Below, one piece after another: positions 7,472-14,751 of a DNA stretch of 32,375 bases (position 1 is the first letter of the stretch; every line of letters starts with the position of its first letter). The position numbers and the translations under genes are program-made. The DNA lies in assembly GCA_020060625.1 (NCBI GenBank), contig JAGUZU010000094.1, forward strand, positions 1 to 32,375, given 5' to 3'. The DNA is from Anaerolineales bacterium (GTDB lineage: Bacteria > Chloroflexota > Anaerolineae > Anaerolineales > Villigracilaceae). Under the pieces are notes generated by a model. That model saw nothing but the letters and a program-made list of their open reading frames with translations, was not told the DNA's origin and made no database searches.

Positions 7472-8149
7472 CTATGGGCAGTTCTTGTAATACGTCATCA
7501 GTTTTTCGATCTTTTGGGTGCGGTCCACCACGCCGCCGCCTTTGTTAACTCCGACAAACTGAAATTCGACGATCCCTTCATCCAGAACGCGCCAGTCCCC
7601 TGTGATATCCGTGGCTTTGAAGGTGGTGAAGAAATTGCCTTTGCCGTCCGTCTTTAAGTTGCCGACCAGATACCAATCCGAATAGCGGAAGTAGGAGGGC
7701 GTCTCCAAAACGCGGTACCACATTTCGGCGCGGGTCACATCGGGGTGAATGGCGCGCATGGTGATCTCGAATTCACGCGGATAACAGTTCAGGGTGATCC
7801 GGTCGCTGGAGAAGACAATATCGGCGAACACGCCCTTGCCGAGAATGTTATCCACATACACGGGAGTTAAATCCGTCGCGCCGGCGGAAGAGGTTGGCGG
7901 CTCGGAGGTTGGCTGTGGAAGCGCTGTCGGTTCCAGCGTTGCGGCAGGCTCCAAAGTCGGAATCTCAGTCGGAGCCTGCGTGGGCAGCGGGATGGCTGTA
8001 GGAGGAGCGACTTCGGTGGGAGGGATGACTGTCACCAGCACTGTTGCGATAACAGGCGTCGGTTGTTCTTGTTGAGCCGGTTCAACCGGCTGAACCACCC
8101 CGCATCCCGCCAGCGCCAATGCCAGTGTCAGAAATAATAATTTTCTCAT
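7472..8149 (-). CDS. Lipoprotein with Pro/Thr-rich linker, unknown function
   Basis: 225 aa. A classical lipoprotein signal peptide ends in the lipobox LAGC with C16 as the lipidated residue. Residues about 24-90 are a low-complexity Pro/Thr/Glu/Ala linker (repeats like PTEVAPPTAIPLPTQAPTE), typical of surface-exposed Chloroflexota lipoproteins. The C-terminal ~130 residues form a globular domain of beta-rich character (YRVLETPSYFRYSDWYLVG, then DWRVLDEGIVEFQFVG) that I do not recognise; it carries two cysteines (one in NCYPREF, one at the end in YKNCP). ATG 8149 follows AGGAG on the minus strand. It is monocistronic and convergent with the Nudix gene. The only safe call is an extracytoplasmic lipid-anchored protein. 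Confidence 0.75.
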   Translation of the reverse strand: MRKLLFLTLALALAGCGVVQPVEPAQQEQPTPVIATVLVTVIPPTEVAPPTAIPLPTQAPTEIPTLEPAATLEPTALPQPTSEPPTSSAGATDLTPVYVDNILGKGVFADIVFSSDRITLNCYPREFEITMRAIHPDVTRAEMWYRVLETPSYFRYSDWYLVGNLKTDGKGNFFTTFKATDITGDWRVLDEGIVEFQFVGVNKGGGVVDRTQKIEKLMTYYKNCP

Positions 8150-8174
8150 TTCAACTCCTATGTTTTTGTTCCAA

Positions 8175-8180
8175 ATTTTA
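8175..8180 (-). promoter_or_regulatory. Candidate -10 for the lipoprotein gene
   Basis: On the minus strand TAAAAT lies 25 nt upstream of ATG 8149, with AGGAG in the presumed short leader. No convincing -35 is seen. Confidence 0.35.
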
Positions 8181-8307
8181 AGTCAAACTTTCCAATCATC
8201 CGTTGACCCTTTCGGGCTATTTCTCGACGCATCTCTTATCATTTCTGTAAAGTAATGGGGAAACCCTCCATTAAAAACTCTAATCAAATCAGATAATTTC
8301 CATCAGG

Positions 8308-8313
8308 TATAAT
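8308..8313 (+). promoter_or_regulatory. Perfect TATAAT of a probable leaderless promoter (radical SAM gene)
   Basis: A consensus TATAAT is followed by 6 nt (GAACGC) and then ATG 8320. No Shine-Dalgarno sequence precedes the ATG, so a leaderless transcript is the simplest reading. No strong -35 is seen. Confidence 0.65.
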
Positions 8314-8319
8314 GAACGC

Positions 8320-10281
8320 ATGTTAACCCCTGAACAAATCGAAACCAAACTCGACCGCATTCTTTTAAAGGTGCAAAAACCCGGTCGCTATGTGGGCGGC
8401 GAACTCAACGCCACCATCAAAGATTGGAAGAAAGCCAGGACAAAAGTTGCCCTGATCTTTCCCGATGTGTACGATATCGGCGTATCGAACGTCGGGTTGA
8501 AAGTGATCTACGACCAGATCAACCAGCGTGACGACGCGCTTGCCGAACGCGCCTACGCGCCCTGGCTGGATATGGAAGCGCTGATGCGCAAACACGGGAT
8601 TCCGCTCTACGCGCTCGAATCAAAACAACCCTTAGCCTGTTTCGACCTCATCGGCTTTTCCCTCCCCTACGAAACTCTCTACACAAACGCCCTCAACGTC
8701 CTCGACCTGGCGGGCATCCCCGTCCGTTCCGCAGATCGGGATGAATCGCATCCCATTGTCATCGCCGGAGGGCACTCCGCCACAAACCCCGAACCGATGC
8801 ATGCCTTCATCGACGCGTTCGTCATCGGCGAGGGCGAAGAGGTAATCCATGAAATCATTGATAAAGTGCAGGAATTCAAAAGAAAGAGGAAAGAAGAAAG
8901 GAGCGAATTCTTTCATCTTTCTTCTTTCGATGCGCGTGTCGCCCTGCTCCGTTCGCTTGTAAACATTCCCGGCGTGTACGTGCCGCGTTTCTATTACACC
9001 ACCTACATGGATGACGGGACAGTGGCTCGCATCGAACCGACCATCCCTGAAGCGCCCAAGGTGGTGAACAAACGCATCGTGGCAAAACTCCCTCCGCCGC
9101 CCACGAAATTCATCGTGCCGAACATTGATATTGTCCACAACCGCGTCTCGGTGGAGATCATGCGCGGATGCACGCGCGGATGTAGATTCTGCCAGGCGGG
9201 GATGATCACGCGCCCGGTCCGCGAACGAAGCGTGGAAGAAGTGGTGGATGCCGCCGAGGAGGCGGTCCGCGCTACGGGGTTCGAGGAGCTGGCTCTGTTG
9301 TCGCTTTCCTCCTCCGATTACACTCATATCAAGGAACTTGTGGACGCCATCAGCAAGCGCTTTGAAGGGCGCAAACTCACCGTCTCCCTGCCGTCGCTGC
9401 GAATCGAATCCGTTTCCATCGACCTGATGGAAAAACTCAAGCAGCGCCGCTCCGGCGGGTTTACGCTCGCGCCCGAAGCCGCCAGCGAACGGATGCGAAA
9501 AATCATCAACAAGTACATCCCCGACGAGGACATCATCAACACCACGCGCGAAATCTACGCGCGCGGCTGGACAACAGTGAAGTTGTATTTCATGATCGGG
9601 CATCCAAGCGAGACGCTGGAAGATGTGCAAGCAATCGCAGACTTGTGCAAACGCGTTCTTGCCGAAGGGCGAAAGGTTGCGGGTTGGAAAGTGAAACTCC
9701 ATGCCGGAGTCAGCACGTTCGTGCCGAAACCGCAAACGCCCTTCCAATGGGTTTCCTGCGACACGCGGGAAAACGTACTCGAAAAGCAGGCGCTGCTCAA
9801 ACGCGAACTATTCAAAGATAAAAGCATCAAGTTAAGTTGGACCAAACCGGATGACACACTCGTTGAAGCATGGCTTTCGCGCGGCGACCGCAAAATGTCC
9901 GATGTGATTTACACTGCCTGGAAAAAAGGTACGCGCTTTGATGCCTGGGAGGAAGGGCGCAATTTCGACGCATGGATGGAAGCGTTTGCAGAACATGGAC
10001 TCGACCCTGATTTCTACACCTATCGCCAGCGCCGCACGGACGAGGTCTTTCCATGGGAACATATTACGACTGCTGTGCGAAAGAATTTTCTCTTCCAGGA
10101 TTTCCGCATGTCGCTGGAAGGTCAAATCCGCGTGGACTGCCGTTTGAATTGCTTTGCCTGCGGCATCCTGCCGACCTTTGCGAACCTGCGCCGCGAGAAT
10201 CCGGGCGAAGGCTGGAAATGCCCCGAAGTCAAATCCCCTGCGCGCAAGATTGATTTGGAACTGCCTGTGGCGGGTGATTAG
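8320..10281 (+). CDS. B12-binding-like radical SAM protein (TIGR03960-type)
   Basis: 653 aa. The N-terminal ~270 residues resemble the cobalamin-binding-like domain of this family (ALIFPDVYDIGVSNVGLKVIY near 45-65, then GEGEE). The radical SAM cluster is C284, C288 and C291 in MRGCTRGCRFCQAG, which binds the 4Fe-4S cluster that cleaves S-adenosylmethionine. Elp3-like elements follow (FTLAPEAASERMR; GWTTVKLYFMIGHPSET). Near the C-terminus a further Cys pair (CRLNCFACG) may bind a second cluster or metal. In many bacteria a DUF2344 domain is fused to or follows this protein; here it is the separate gene at 10903. The reaction is not known. At codons 187-207 a short Lys/Arg/Glu-rich stretch looks like a local insertion. 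Start fixed by the TATAAT 6 nt upstream. Confidence 0.88.
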   Translation: MLTPEQIETKLDRILLKVQKPGRYVGGELNATIKDWKKARTKVALIFPDVYDIGVSNVGLKVIYDQINQRDDALAERAYAPWLDMEALMRKHGIPLYALESKQPLACFDLIGFSLPYETLYTNALNVLDLAGIPVRSADRDESHPIVIAGGHSATNPEPMHAFIDAFVIGEGEEVIHEIIDKVQEFKRKRKEERSEFFHLSSFDARVALLRSLVNIPGVYVPRFYYTTYMDDGTVARIEPTIPEAPKVVNKRIVAKLPPPPTKFIVPNIDIVHNRVSVEIMRGCTRGCRFCQAGMITRPVRERSVEEVVDAAEEAVRATGFEELALLSLSSSDYTHIKELVDAISKRFEGRKLTVSLPSLRIESVSIDLMEKLKQRRSGGFTLAPEAASERMRKIINKYIPDEDIINTTREIYARGWTTVKLYFMIGHPSETLEDVQAIADLCKRVLAEGRKVAGWKVKLHAGVSTFVPKPQTPFQWVSCDTRENVLEKQALLKRELFKDKSIKLSWTKPDDTLVEAWLSRGDRKMSDVIYTAWKKGTRFDAWEEGRNFDAWMEAFAEHGLDPDFYTYRQRRTDEVFPWEHITTAVRKNFLFQDFRMSLEGQIRVDCRLNCFACGILPTFANLRRENPGEGWKCPEVKSPARKIDLELPVAGD

Positions 10282-10288
10282 AAAGTCT

Positions 10289-10368
10289 CCCTCACCCCTA
10301 CCCCCTCCCCAAAGGGGAGAGGGGAACTTGCCTCCTTCTCCTTGTGTGAGAAGGGCTGGGGATGAGGG
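10289..10368. repeat. C-rich/G-rich inverted repeat in the radical SAM-DinB spacer
   Basis: CCCTCACCCCTACCCC at the left pairs imperfectly with GGGCTGGGGATGAGGG at the right, with an internal hairpin CTCCCC-AAA-GGGGAG. Such elements are widespread between genes in environmental genomes. It ends exactly where the -10-like TAAAAT of the next gene begins. Confidence 0.65.
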
Positions 10369-10374
10369 TAAAAT
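10369..10374 (+). promoter_or_regulatory. -10-like box abutting the repeat, upstream of the DinB-like gene
   Basis: TAAAAT lies 10 nt before ATG 10385 with no Shine-Dalgarno between, giving a leader of only a few bases if used. It adjoins the end of the inverted repeat, so the repeat may have brought or may modulate this promoter (inference). Confidence 0.4.
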
Positions 10375-10384
10375 TCCCTTCGTT

Positions 10385-10906
10385 ATGAACAAACTTCTCC
10401 TTCTCAAACGCCTGCAAAACGAGCGCGACCAATTCGAACTGCTGCTCAACCGCATCGGATTCGCGCGCCAGTTGACCATGAAAGGCGTGGTCGGCGGGCT
10501 TTCCATCAAAGACCTGCTGGCGGATGTCCTCGCGCGCGAGCAGTTCAGCGCCGATCGGCTGGCTGAAATCCTGCACGGCGAGGCGTATTCTCCTTCCATT
10601 TCGTTTACGGCGCTGGAAAATTTCAAAGACCAGTTTGGCTACCCCGATTACGAATCGCCGTTGATGGCAATGGAAAGACCGTGCCAGTTCGTTATCGAGA
10701 AATATAAAAACGTCGCATTGGAGGAACTTGTCTCGCAGGAACTGGCGGTGTACGCGAATATTTTGGACGCGCTGAACAAATTATCCCATCATCAATGTCT
10801 CGATCATGACGTATTTCACCGAACAGCGGAACACACGTACAAATCATATCGCCGTGTCGGCGCAGCGATCAAACGCTGGCTGAAACAGATCGAAGGATCG
10901 AAATGA
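10385..10906 (+). CDS. DinB-like four-helix protein (ClbS/DfsB-type)
   Basis: 173 aa, all-helical. The pattern MKGVVGGLSIKDLLADVLARE followed by a long middle and the ending HRTAEHTYKSYRRVGAAIKRWLK is that of the DinB/ClbS (DfsB) superfamily, cytosolic four-helix bundles that often bind a metal and act in thiol-dependent or damage-related chemistry. The usual second and third metal histidines of the C-terminal HYxxH element seem replaced (YKSYRRV), so metal binding is doubtful. ATG 10385 is the start; the in-frame extension to 10154 would run back through the repeat and the end of the radical SAM gene. It overlaps the DUF2344 gene by 4 nt (ATGA), so the two are translationally coupled. Confidence 0.7.
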   Translation: MNKLLLLKRLQNERDQFELLLNRIGFARQLTMKGVVGGLSIKDLLADVLAREQFSADRLAEILHGEAYSPSISFTALENFKDQFGYPDYESPLMAMERPCQFVIEKYKNVALEELVSQELAVYANILDALNKLSHHQCLDHDVFHRTAEHTYKSYRRVGAAIKRWLKQIEGSK

Positions 10907-11538
10907 CCATGCGGGCGAGAATCACGTTTACAAAACAGGGCGCGCTGAGGTACACGGGTCATCTCGACCTGCATCGGTTGTGGGAACGCGCCATGCGCCG
11001 CGCGGAACTGCCCATTGCCTATTCGCAGGGATTCCATCCCCAGCCGAAAATCAGCCTCGCCGCCGCGCTGCCGCTTGGGTTTTCCTCCCGCGCCGAAGCG
11101 CTGGACGTCCGCTTGAACGAGGAAATGCCGCTGGAAGAAATTGCAAACCGTTTAAGGGAGAACCTGCCCTCCGATATCCAAATCGTCAACGTGGAGAATG
11201 TTGATGAACGCGCGCCCGCATTGCAAACACAGGTGGTATCGGCGGCGTATGAGGTTCATTTAACGGAACCCGTTGACGGGTCGGAGTTGACGCGCACGGT
11301 CGAGGCGTTGATGATGTCCGAATCCATCATCCGCGAACGACGGGGCAAGTCCTATGACCTGCGTCCGCTCATCGAAATGTTGAGTGTTGTGACGGAAGCG
11401 GATGGGAGGGTTTGGTTCCGGATGACGCTTGCCGCGCGCGAAGGGGCAACAGGGCGCCCCGAGGAGGTTCTTTCCGCGCTGGGAATCGAACCCGAAACTG
11501 CGCGCGTGGAAAGAACGCGCTTGATTTTTCAAAAATAA
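10903..11538 (+). CDS. DUF2344 (TIGR03936-type) radical-SAM-associated protein
   Basis: 211 aa. The start RITFTKQGALRYTGHLDLHRLWERAMRRAELPIAYSQGFHP (quoted elements: GHLDLHRLWERA, YSQGFHPQPKIS, LPLGFSSRAE) is the hallmark of DUF2344, a domain that in other bacteria is fused to the C-terminus of the TIGR03960 radical SAM protein encoded here at 8320. The partners are thus expected to act together, but the reaction is unknown. AAATGACCATG offers two starts: 10903, with AGGA 5 nt upstream and overlapping the DinB stop, and 10909. I favour 10903. An unrelated DinB-like gene sits between the two partner genes, which is unusual. Confidence 0.85.
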   Translation: MTMRARITFTKQGALRYTGHLDLHRLWERAMRRAELPIAYSQGFHPQPKISLAAALPLGFSSRAEALDVRLNEEMPLEEIANRLRENLPSDIQIVNVENVDERAPALQTQVVSAAYEVHLTEPVDGSELTRTVEALMMSESIIRERRGKSYDLRPLIEMLSVVTEADGRVWFRMTLAAREGATGRPEEVLSALGIEPETARVERTRLIFQK

Positions 11539-11542
11539 ACCG

Positions 11543-11548
11543 TAAAAT
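11543..11548 (+). promoter_or_regulatory. Candidate -10 for the PrsW-type gene
   Basis: TAAAAT lies immediately after the DUF2344 stop. A leader of roughly 45 nt would include the strong ribosome site GGAGGAG about 8 nt before ATG 11600. No clear -35. Confidence 0.4.
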
Positions 11549-11599
11549 AGAAGCGTCTGGGAAACCGGGCGCATTTTTATTCCCCGGAGGAGATATTCA

Positions 11600-12568
11600 A
11601 TGGCATTGCTCGTCTCGTTATTTCTCGGTTTTTTTCCAATGTTCCTGTATGCCGCCTTTATCTACTGGCTCGACCGGTATGAAAAAGAACCGAAGGCGCT
11701 GCTTGGCGCGGCGTTCTTTTGGGGCGTGATTATCGCCGCAGGCGGCGCGTTCATCGTCAATACCGCGTTGGGCATCGGAATCTTTTTTATCACCGGCTCC
11801 GAAGCCGCGGCAGAAGTCGGCACGACGTCTGTCGTCGCTCCCATCGTCGAAGAAATTCTAAAGGGTTTGGCGGTTGCCATCGTATTCTTTTTATTCCGCA
11901 AGGAATTCGATTCCGTCCTGGACGGGGTCATTTACGGCGGCATCGCCGGGCTCGGTTTCGCCGCTGCGGAAAACACCTTTTACATCTACAACATGGGTTA
12001 TCTGGAAGGCGGTTGGGAAGGGCTTGCCATATTGGCGGTGATCCGCGTGCTGCTGGTCGGCTGGATGCACGCCTTCTTTACCGCGTTCACGGGCATTGGC
12101 TTTGCGGTGGCGCGCCTGAACAAGAACATGTTGATAAAATTCATCGCCCCTCTTGCCGGACTTGGAGCCGCCATTTTTCTGCATGCCTTCCACAACACGT
12201 TCTCCAGCCTGGTCGGCGGAATGGGCGGGTTCGCGCTGGGTCTCGTGGTGGACTGGGTTGGGTATGCCTTTATGCTCGGCTTCATTATCTGGTTGATCGC
12301 GCACGAACGCAAGATCGTCAAAAAGCAGTTGGTGGAAGAGGTTTCATCCGGTTTGATCTCGCAGGCGCAATATCAAAGGGCGCTTTCGCCCTGGACATTG
12401 ACCACCGCCGGTTTGAGCGGCGCTGCCACATCCCGTTTCTATCAGGCATGCGGCGAATTGGCGCACAAAAAGGAGCAGCTCGGAAAACACGGCGACGAGG
12501 GCGGCAATACCGCAATCGTCGAGGGACTTCGGAAGGAACTCGCCGCGCTCGCGCCGCGCGCAAAGTAA
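11600..12568 (+). CDS. PrsW-family intramembrane metalloprotease
   Basis: 322 aa polytopic membrane protein with about eight hydrophobic segments. It shows the PrsW (peptidase M82) signatures: DRYEKEP at 25-31, APIVEEILK with the E84-E85 pair, DGVIYGGIAGLGFAAAEN (108-125), H157 in GWMHAFFTAF, and HAFHN with H195 and H198. In Bacillus PrsW cuts the anti-sigma factor RsiW; in other bacteria the substrate is usually unknown. The C-terminal ~70 residues are cytoplasmic and helical (KKQLVEEVSSGLISQAQYQ). A membrane-bound presumed anti-sigma factor is encoded at 29768-30898, a possible but unproven substrate. ATG 11600 has GGAGGAG upstream; a terminator follows. Confidence 0.85.
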   Translation: MALLVSLFLGFFPMFLYAAFIYWLDRYEKEPKALLGAAFFWGVIIAAGGAFIVNTALGIGIFFITGSEAAAEVGTTSVVAPIVEEILKGLAVAIVFFLFRKEFDSVLDGVIYGGIAGLGFAAAENTFYIYNMGYLEGGWEGLAILAVIRVLLVGWMHAFFTAFTGIGFAVARLNKNMLIKFIAPLAGLGAAIFLHAFHNTFSSLVGGMGGFALGLVVDWVGYAFMLGFIIWLIAHERKIVKKQLVEEVSSGLISQAQYQRALSPWTLTTAGLSGAATSRFYQACGELAHKKEQLGKHGDEGGNTAIVEGLRKELAALAPRAK

Positions 12569-12589
12569 CCCCGCTTCATTTTCGACCTC

Positions 12590-12620
12590 AAGGCTGGTGA
12601 CTCGCTCATCAGCCTTTTTC
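12590..12620 (+). terminator. Terminator after the PrsW-type gene
   Basis: AAGGCTGGTGA (12590-12600) pairs with TCATCAGCCTT (12606-12616) over 11 bp with one wobble and loop CTCGC; TTTTTC follows. Confidence 0.85.
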
Positions 12621-12631
12621 TTCGCCTATGG

Positions 12632-12637
12632 TAAAAT
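12632..12637 (+). promoter_or_regulatory. -10 of the tRNA-Arg promoter
   Basis: TAAAAT lies 13 nt before the first base of the tRNA, giving a very short 5' leader. No clear -35 is seen. Confidence 0.5.
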
Positions 12638-12650
12638 TCGCTTCGCATTC

Positions 12651-12722
12651 GCCCCCGTAGCTCAGTGGACAGAGCGTCGGCCTCCGGAGCCGAAGAGCAC
12701 GGTTCGAGTCCGTGCGGGGGTA
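12651..12722 (+). tRNA. tRNA-Arg (anticodon CCG)
   Basis: A full cloverleaf can be drawn. Acceptor GCCCCCG (12651-12657) pairs with CGGGGGT (12715-12721), with a G-T pair at the end and discriminator A 12722. The D stem is GCTC/GAGC; the anticodon stem TCGGC/GCCGA encloses loop CTCCGGA with anticodon CCG at 12684-12686. The T stem CACGG/CCGTG encloses loop TTCGAGT. The variable loop is 4 nt. CCA is not encoded (CTGCC follows). Confidence 0.95.
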
Positions 12723-12732
12723 CTGCCAGGAA

Positions 12733-12756
12733 GCCGCCGTTCGGGCGGTTTTTTTG
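12733..12756 (+). terminator. Terminator after tRNA-Arg
   Basis: CCGCC (12734-12738) and GGCGG (12744-12748) with loop GTTCG, followed by seven T. Confidence 0.85.
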
Positions 12757-12797
12757 TTAAGACCTTTTATCCTGCCGCGCGCAACCAATTTCTTGGA

Positions 12798-12803
12798 TAC
12801 AAT
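12798..12803 (+). promoter_or_regulatory. -10 box of a probable leaderless promoter (SH3b lipoprotein operon)
   Basis: TACAAT is followed by exactly 6 nt (TAGCGC) and then GTG 12810. Same geometry as at 6849 and 8308. There is no Shine-Dalgarno sequence. It would drive the four-gene operon 12810-17852. Confidence 0.6.
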
Positions 12804-12809
12804 TAGCGC

Positions 12810-13880
12810 GTGCATCGAAAACTCCTTTCCCTTCTCTTTTTCGGGATTCTGTTCCTTGCAGGCTGTAGAGCGGATATCGAAGAGACGCCGCAGATCGCAA
12901 CGCCCGATTTCGTCACCGCCACACTGCCTTCCACGCCGACGCCAAAACCGACATCCACCGCGATCCCACCGTCGCCCGCGCCAACCCCTGTGCCAGTCGA
13001 AGGGACGACCACCGCGGAACTCAACGTTCGTTCGGAGCCGTCCACAGCAGGTGAAAACCTGGGAACGCTTGCCCCATTTTCGAAGGTGCAGATCATCGGC
13101 AGGGATTCCTTTGGGGCATGGTATCTGATCGTTCAGGCGGAGGCGCCCGCAGGGCAAGGCTGGATCAACGCAAAGTATGTGCAGGTCGAGCCGTCGGCGG
13201 AGATAATGGTTGTTGAAGTTGGATCAGGTTCGGGGTCCGGTGTGAGCGGGCTTGCCATCCTGCCGATCAATGTAAGAAGGGGTCCCGGCACGGATTACGA
13301 GTCGCTTGGGAAATTAAGTCCTGATGATGTAGTGACTGTCCGCGGACGAGATTCCAGCGGCGCGTGGCTGGAAATTGAATTCAAAGGCGGGGCGGGCTGG
13401 GTCTCCGCCGAGTTCATGCAAGTTGAAGATGCAGATTTCCTTCCGGTGCGCACTGAACAGGCAGCCGGAGAAGAGACGGAAGTTCCCGCAACGCAAACCA
13501 CCGGGGGAGAGTTCATTCCAGCCGTGATGGACGGCGATTCGATGCAGTCTCCATCTGTGGCGGTCGTCATTTCCAGCGCAGACGTTCAAACATTCCAATT
13601 CAGTGGCAGCGTCTCAGCCCCAACAGGAGACGGTGAAGATTGGATACAATTCGAGTTAATGGGCGACCCCGCGCTTGTGGAAGTGAAATGCACAGGCGGC
13701 GCCGTGGAAATCATGCTTCATAAAGACGGCAGGGTAACGTCCGAACATAAGACACCCTGCAACCAGACGATGCAGTTCGTTGTATGGGAGAACGGCATGA
13801 TGAAGCTGCAAGTGCGCAGCCTGCCGGACGAACGACCACAATCTACAAACTACACTCTCAAATTGAAAGCGATTCGATAA
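12810..13880 (+). CDS. Lipoprotein with two SH3b domains
   Basis: 356 aa, GTG start 6 nt after a -10 box. A lipoprotein signal peptide ends at LAGC (C19), followed by a Pro/Thr-rich linker (about 25-64). Two bacterial SH3 domains follow: ELNVRSEPSTAGENLGTL...GQGWINAKYVQVE (about 66-127) and PINVRRGPGTDYESLGKL...GAGWVSAEFMQVE (about 145-207). The last ~110 residues are a beta-rich domain that looks like the C-terminal sandwich of secreted proteases or pre-peptidase domains (VVISSADVQTFQFSGSV; DWIQFELMGDPALVEVKC; LQVRSLP). SH3b domains usually bind cell-wall peptides or polysaccharide. The gene is first of a compact operon with a membrane protein, FecR lipoprotein and a CHASE2 cyclase, so it may sense or dock to the wall (inference). 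Its stop overlaps the next ATG by 1 nt. Confidence 0.82.
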   Translation: MHRKLLSLLFFGILFLAGCRADIEETPQIATPDFVTATLPSTPTPKPTSTAIPPSPAPTPVPVEGTTTAELNVRSEPSTAGENLGTLAPFSKVQIIGRDSFGAWYLIVQAEAPAGQGWINAKYVQVEPSAEIMVVEVGSGSGSGVSGLAILPINVRRGPGTDYESLGKLSPDDVVTVRGRDSSGAWLEIEFKGGAGWVSAEFMQVEDADFLPVRTEQAAGEETEVPATQTTGGEFIPAVMDGDSMQSPSVAVVISSADVQTFQFSGSVSAPTGDGEDWIQFELMGDPALVEVKCTGGAVEIMLHKDGRVTSEHKTPCNQTMQFVVWENGMMKLQVRSLPDERPQSTNYTLKLKAIR

Positions 13881-14737
13881 TGAAGACACTCAACAAGCAT
13901 GACGATATTAAAGACCGCCCCGACATTATTCGTCTAAAGAGGGTTTTTGGGATATTTTACGGCGTTGCGGCCGGACTTGGGTTCGCTGCGGCAGCCTGGG
14001 GTTGGGACGGGTACGTACTCTACAATGCGCATGGTTACTTTCCGTGGCTCAAACTTGTCACAGGGGGGGTGCTTGGCTCGATCATTGGCGGGCTGGCAGG
14101 ATGGCTTGCTGAAAGGCTCGAAAGCAGCCTGCTGAGTTTGGGGGTGTGGCTGACGACGTCGGTGTTCTTTGCCTGGCTGGCGATTGCCATGCCATTGGTG
14201 ATCGCTCCCGCCATTCTTTCCGGCTTGGACCCGCAATTGGGCGAACTGCTCAATTACAGCAAGGAAGTCGAGTTCTCCGTCTGGTTTTGGGTCGCCATGG
14301 CATGGATCGTCCCTTTCACCCTGATCATTGGTCTGGCGCAACTGCCAGTCGTCGAATCGGGCGTGTTCGCCATGTCCCTGCTGGGTAATGCAAGTCCTTT
14401 CATCTTTTGCATCGTCGTCATGGGAATCAGCGGAGTGGTTACAGACAGTCTGGTCACCGTCAAACTGCGCGATGCCACCGTAGCGTTGAATAACACGATC
14501 CAGTTTGTCCTCGACAATGAAGGCGGGGAAATAAGCAAGGAGGAGGCGAGGCGGATGTATGTTGCGTCGGTGAGGACTGTGGGAGACCATATCCACGAGC
14601 CGAGAAAACTGGTCGTTGGAGGGTACGACAAGTTTATCGGGGTAATCCATGTTTACACCAGGTTTGGAAACCAGTGGTTCGACTGTAGTGTCGTTTACAA
14701 TCAACCGAGTTTATGCGCGTTGATTCCAGCCCAATAA
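13880..14737 (+). CDS. Polytopic membrane protein of unknown function
   Basis: 285 aa. About five to six hydrophobic segments are visible at roughly residues 22-42, 55-75, 84-112, 135-160 and 165-195. The last ~90 residues are soluble, starting KLRDATVALNNTIQFVLDN and containing a helical segment (GGEISKEEARRMYVASVRT) and a beta-rich end (LVVGGYDKFIGVIHVYTRFG). I do not recognise a family. The ATG at 13880 overlaps the preceding TAA (TAATG), so translation is coupled to the SH3b lipoprotein; an in-frame ATG at 13784 would lie inside that gene. The next gene begins 14 nt downstream. Context suggests a membrane component of the same signalling cassette. Confidence 0.72.
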   Translation: MKTLNKHDDIKDRPDIIRLKRVFGIFYGVAAGLGFAAAAWGWDGYVLYNAHGYFPWLKLVTGGVLGSIIGGLAGWLAERLESSLLSLGVWLTTSVFFAWLAIAMPLVIAPAILSGLDPQLGELLNYSKEVEFSVWFWVAMAWIVPFTLIIGLAQLPVVESGVFAMSLLGNASPFIFCIVVMGISGVVTDSLVTVKLRDATVALNNTIQFVLDNEGGEISKEEARRMYVASVRTVGDHIHEPRKLVVGGYDKFIGVIHVYTRFGNQWFDCSVVYNQPSLCALIPAQ

Positions 14738-14751
14738 TTCGGAGGTTCCCC

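Noticed and set aside
7794-8075. Plus-strand small ORF rich in Gly/Val/Ser opposite the lipoprotein
   Set aside because: It is the antisense image of the Pro/Thr linker codons of the lipoprotein gene.
8632-9747. 371-residue minus-strand open frame opposite the radical SAM gene
   Set aside because: It covers the CxxxCxxC radical SAM region on the opposite strand and has no ribosome site or domain.
11719-12600. 293-residue plus-strand frame overlapping the PrsW gene
   Set aside because: It is an Arg/His-rich alternate frame of a membrane protein gene that has all PrsW motifs and a strong ribosome site.
13934-14704. 256-residue minus-strand frame opposite the polytopic membrane protein
   Set aside because: The sense frame has clear membrane helices and is translationally coupled to its neighbours; the antisense frame is Asp/Gln/His-rich with no features.
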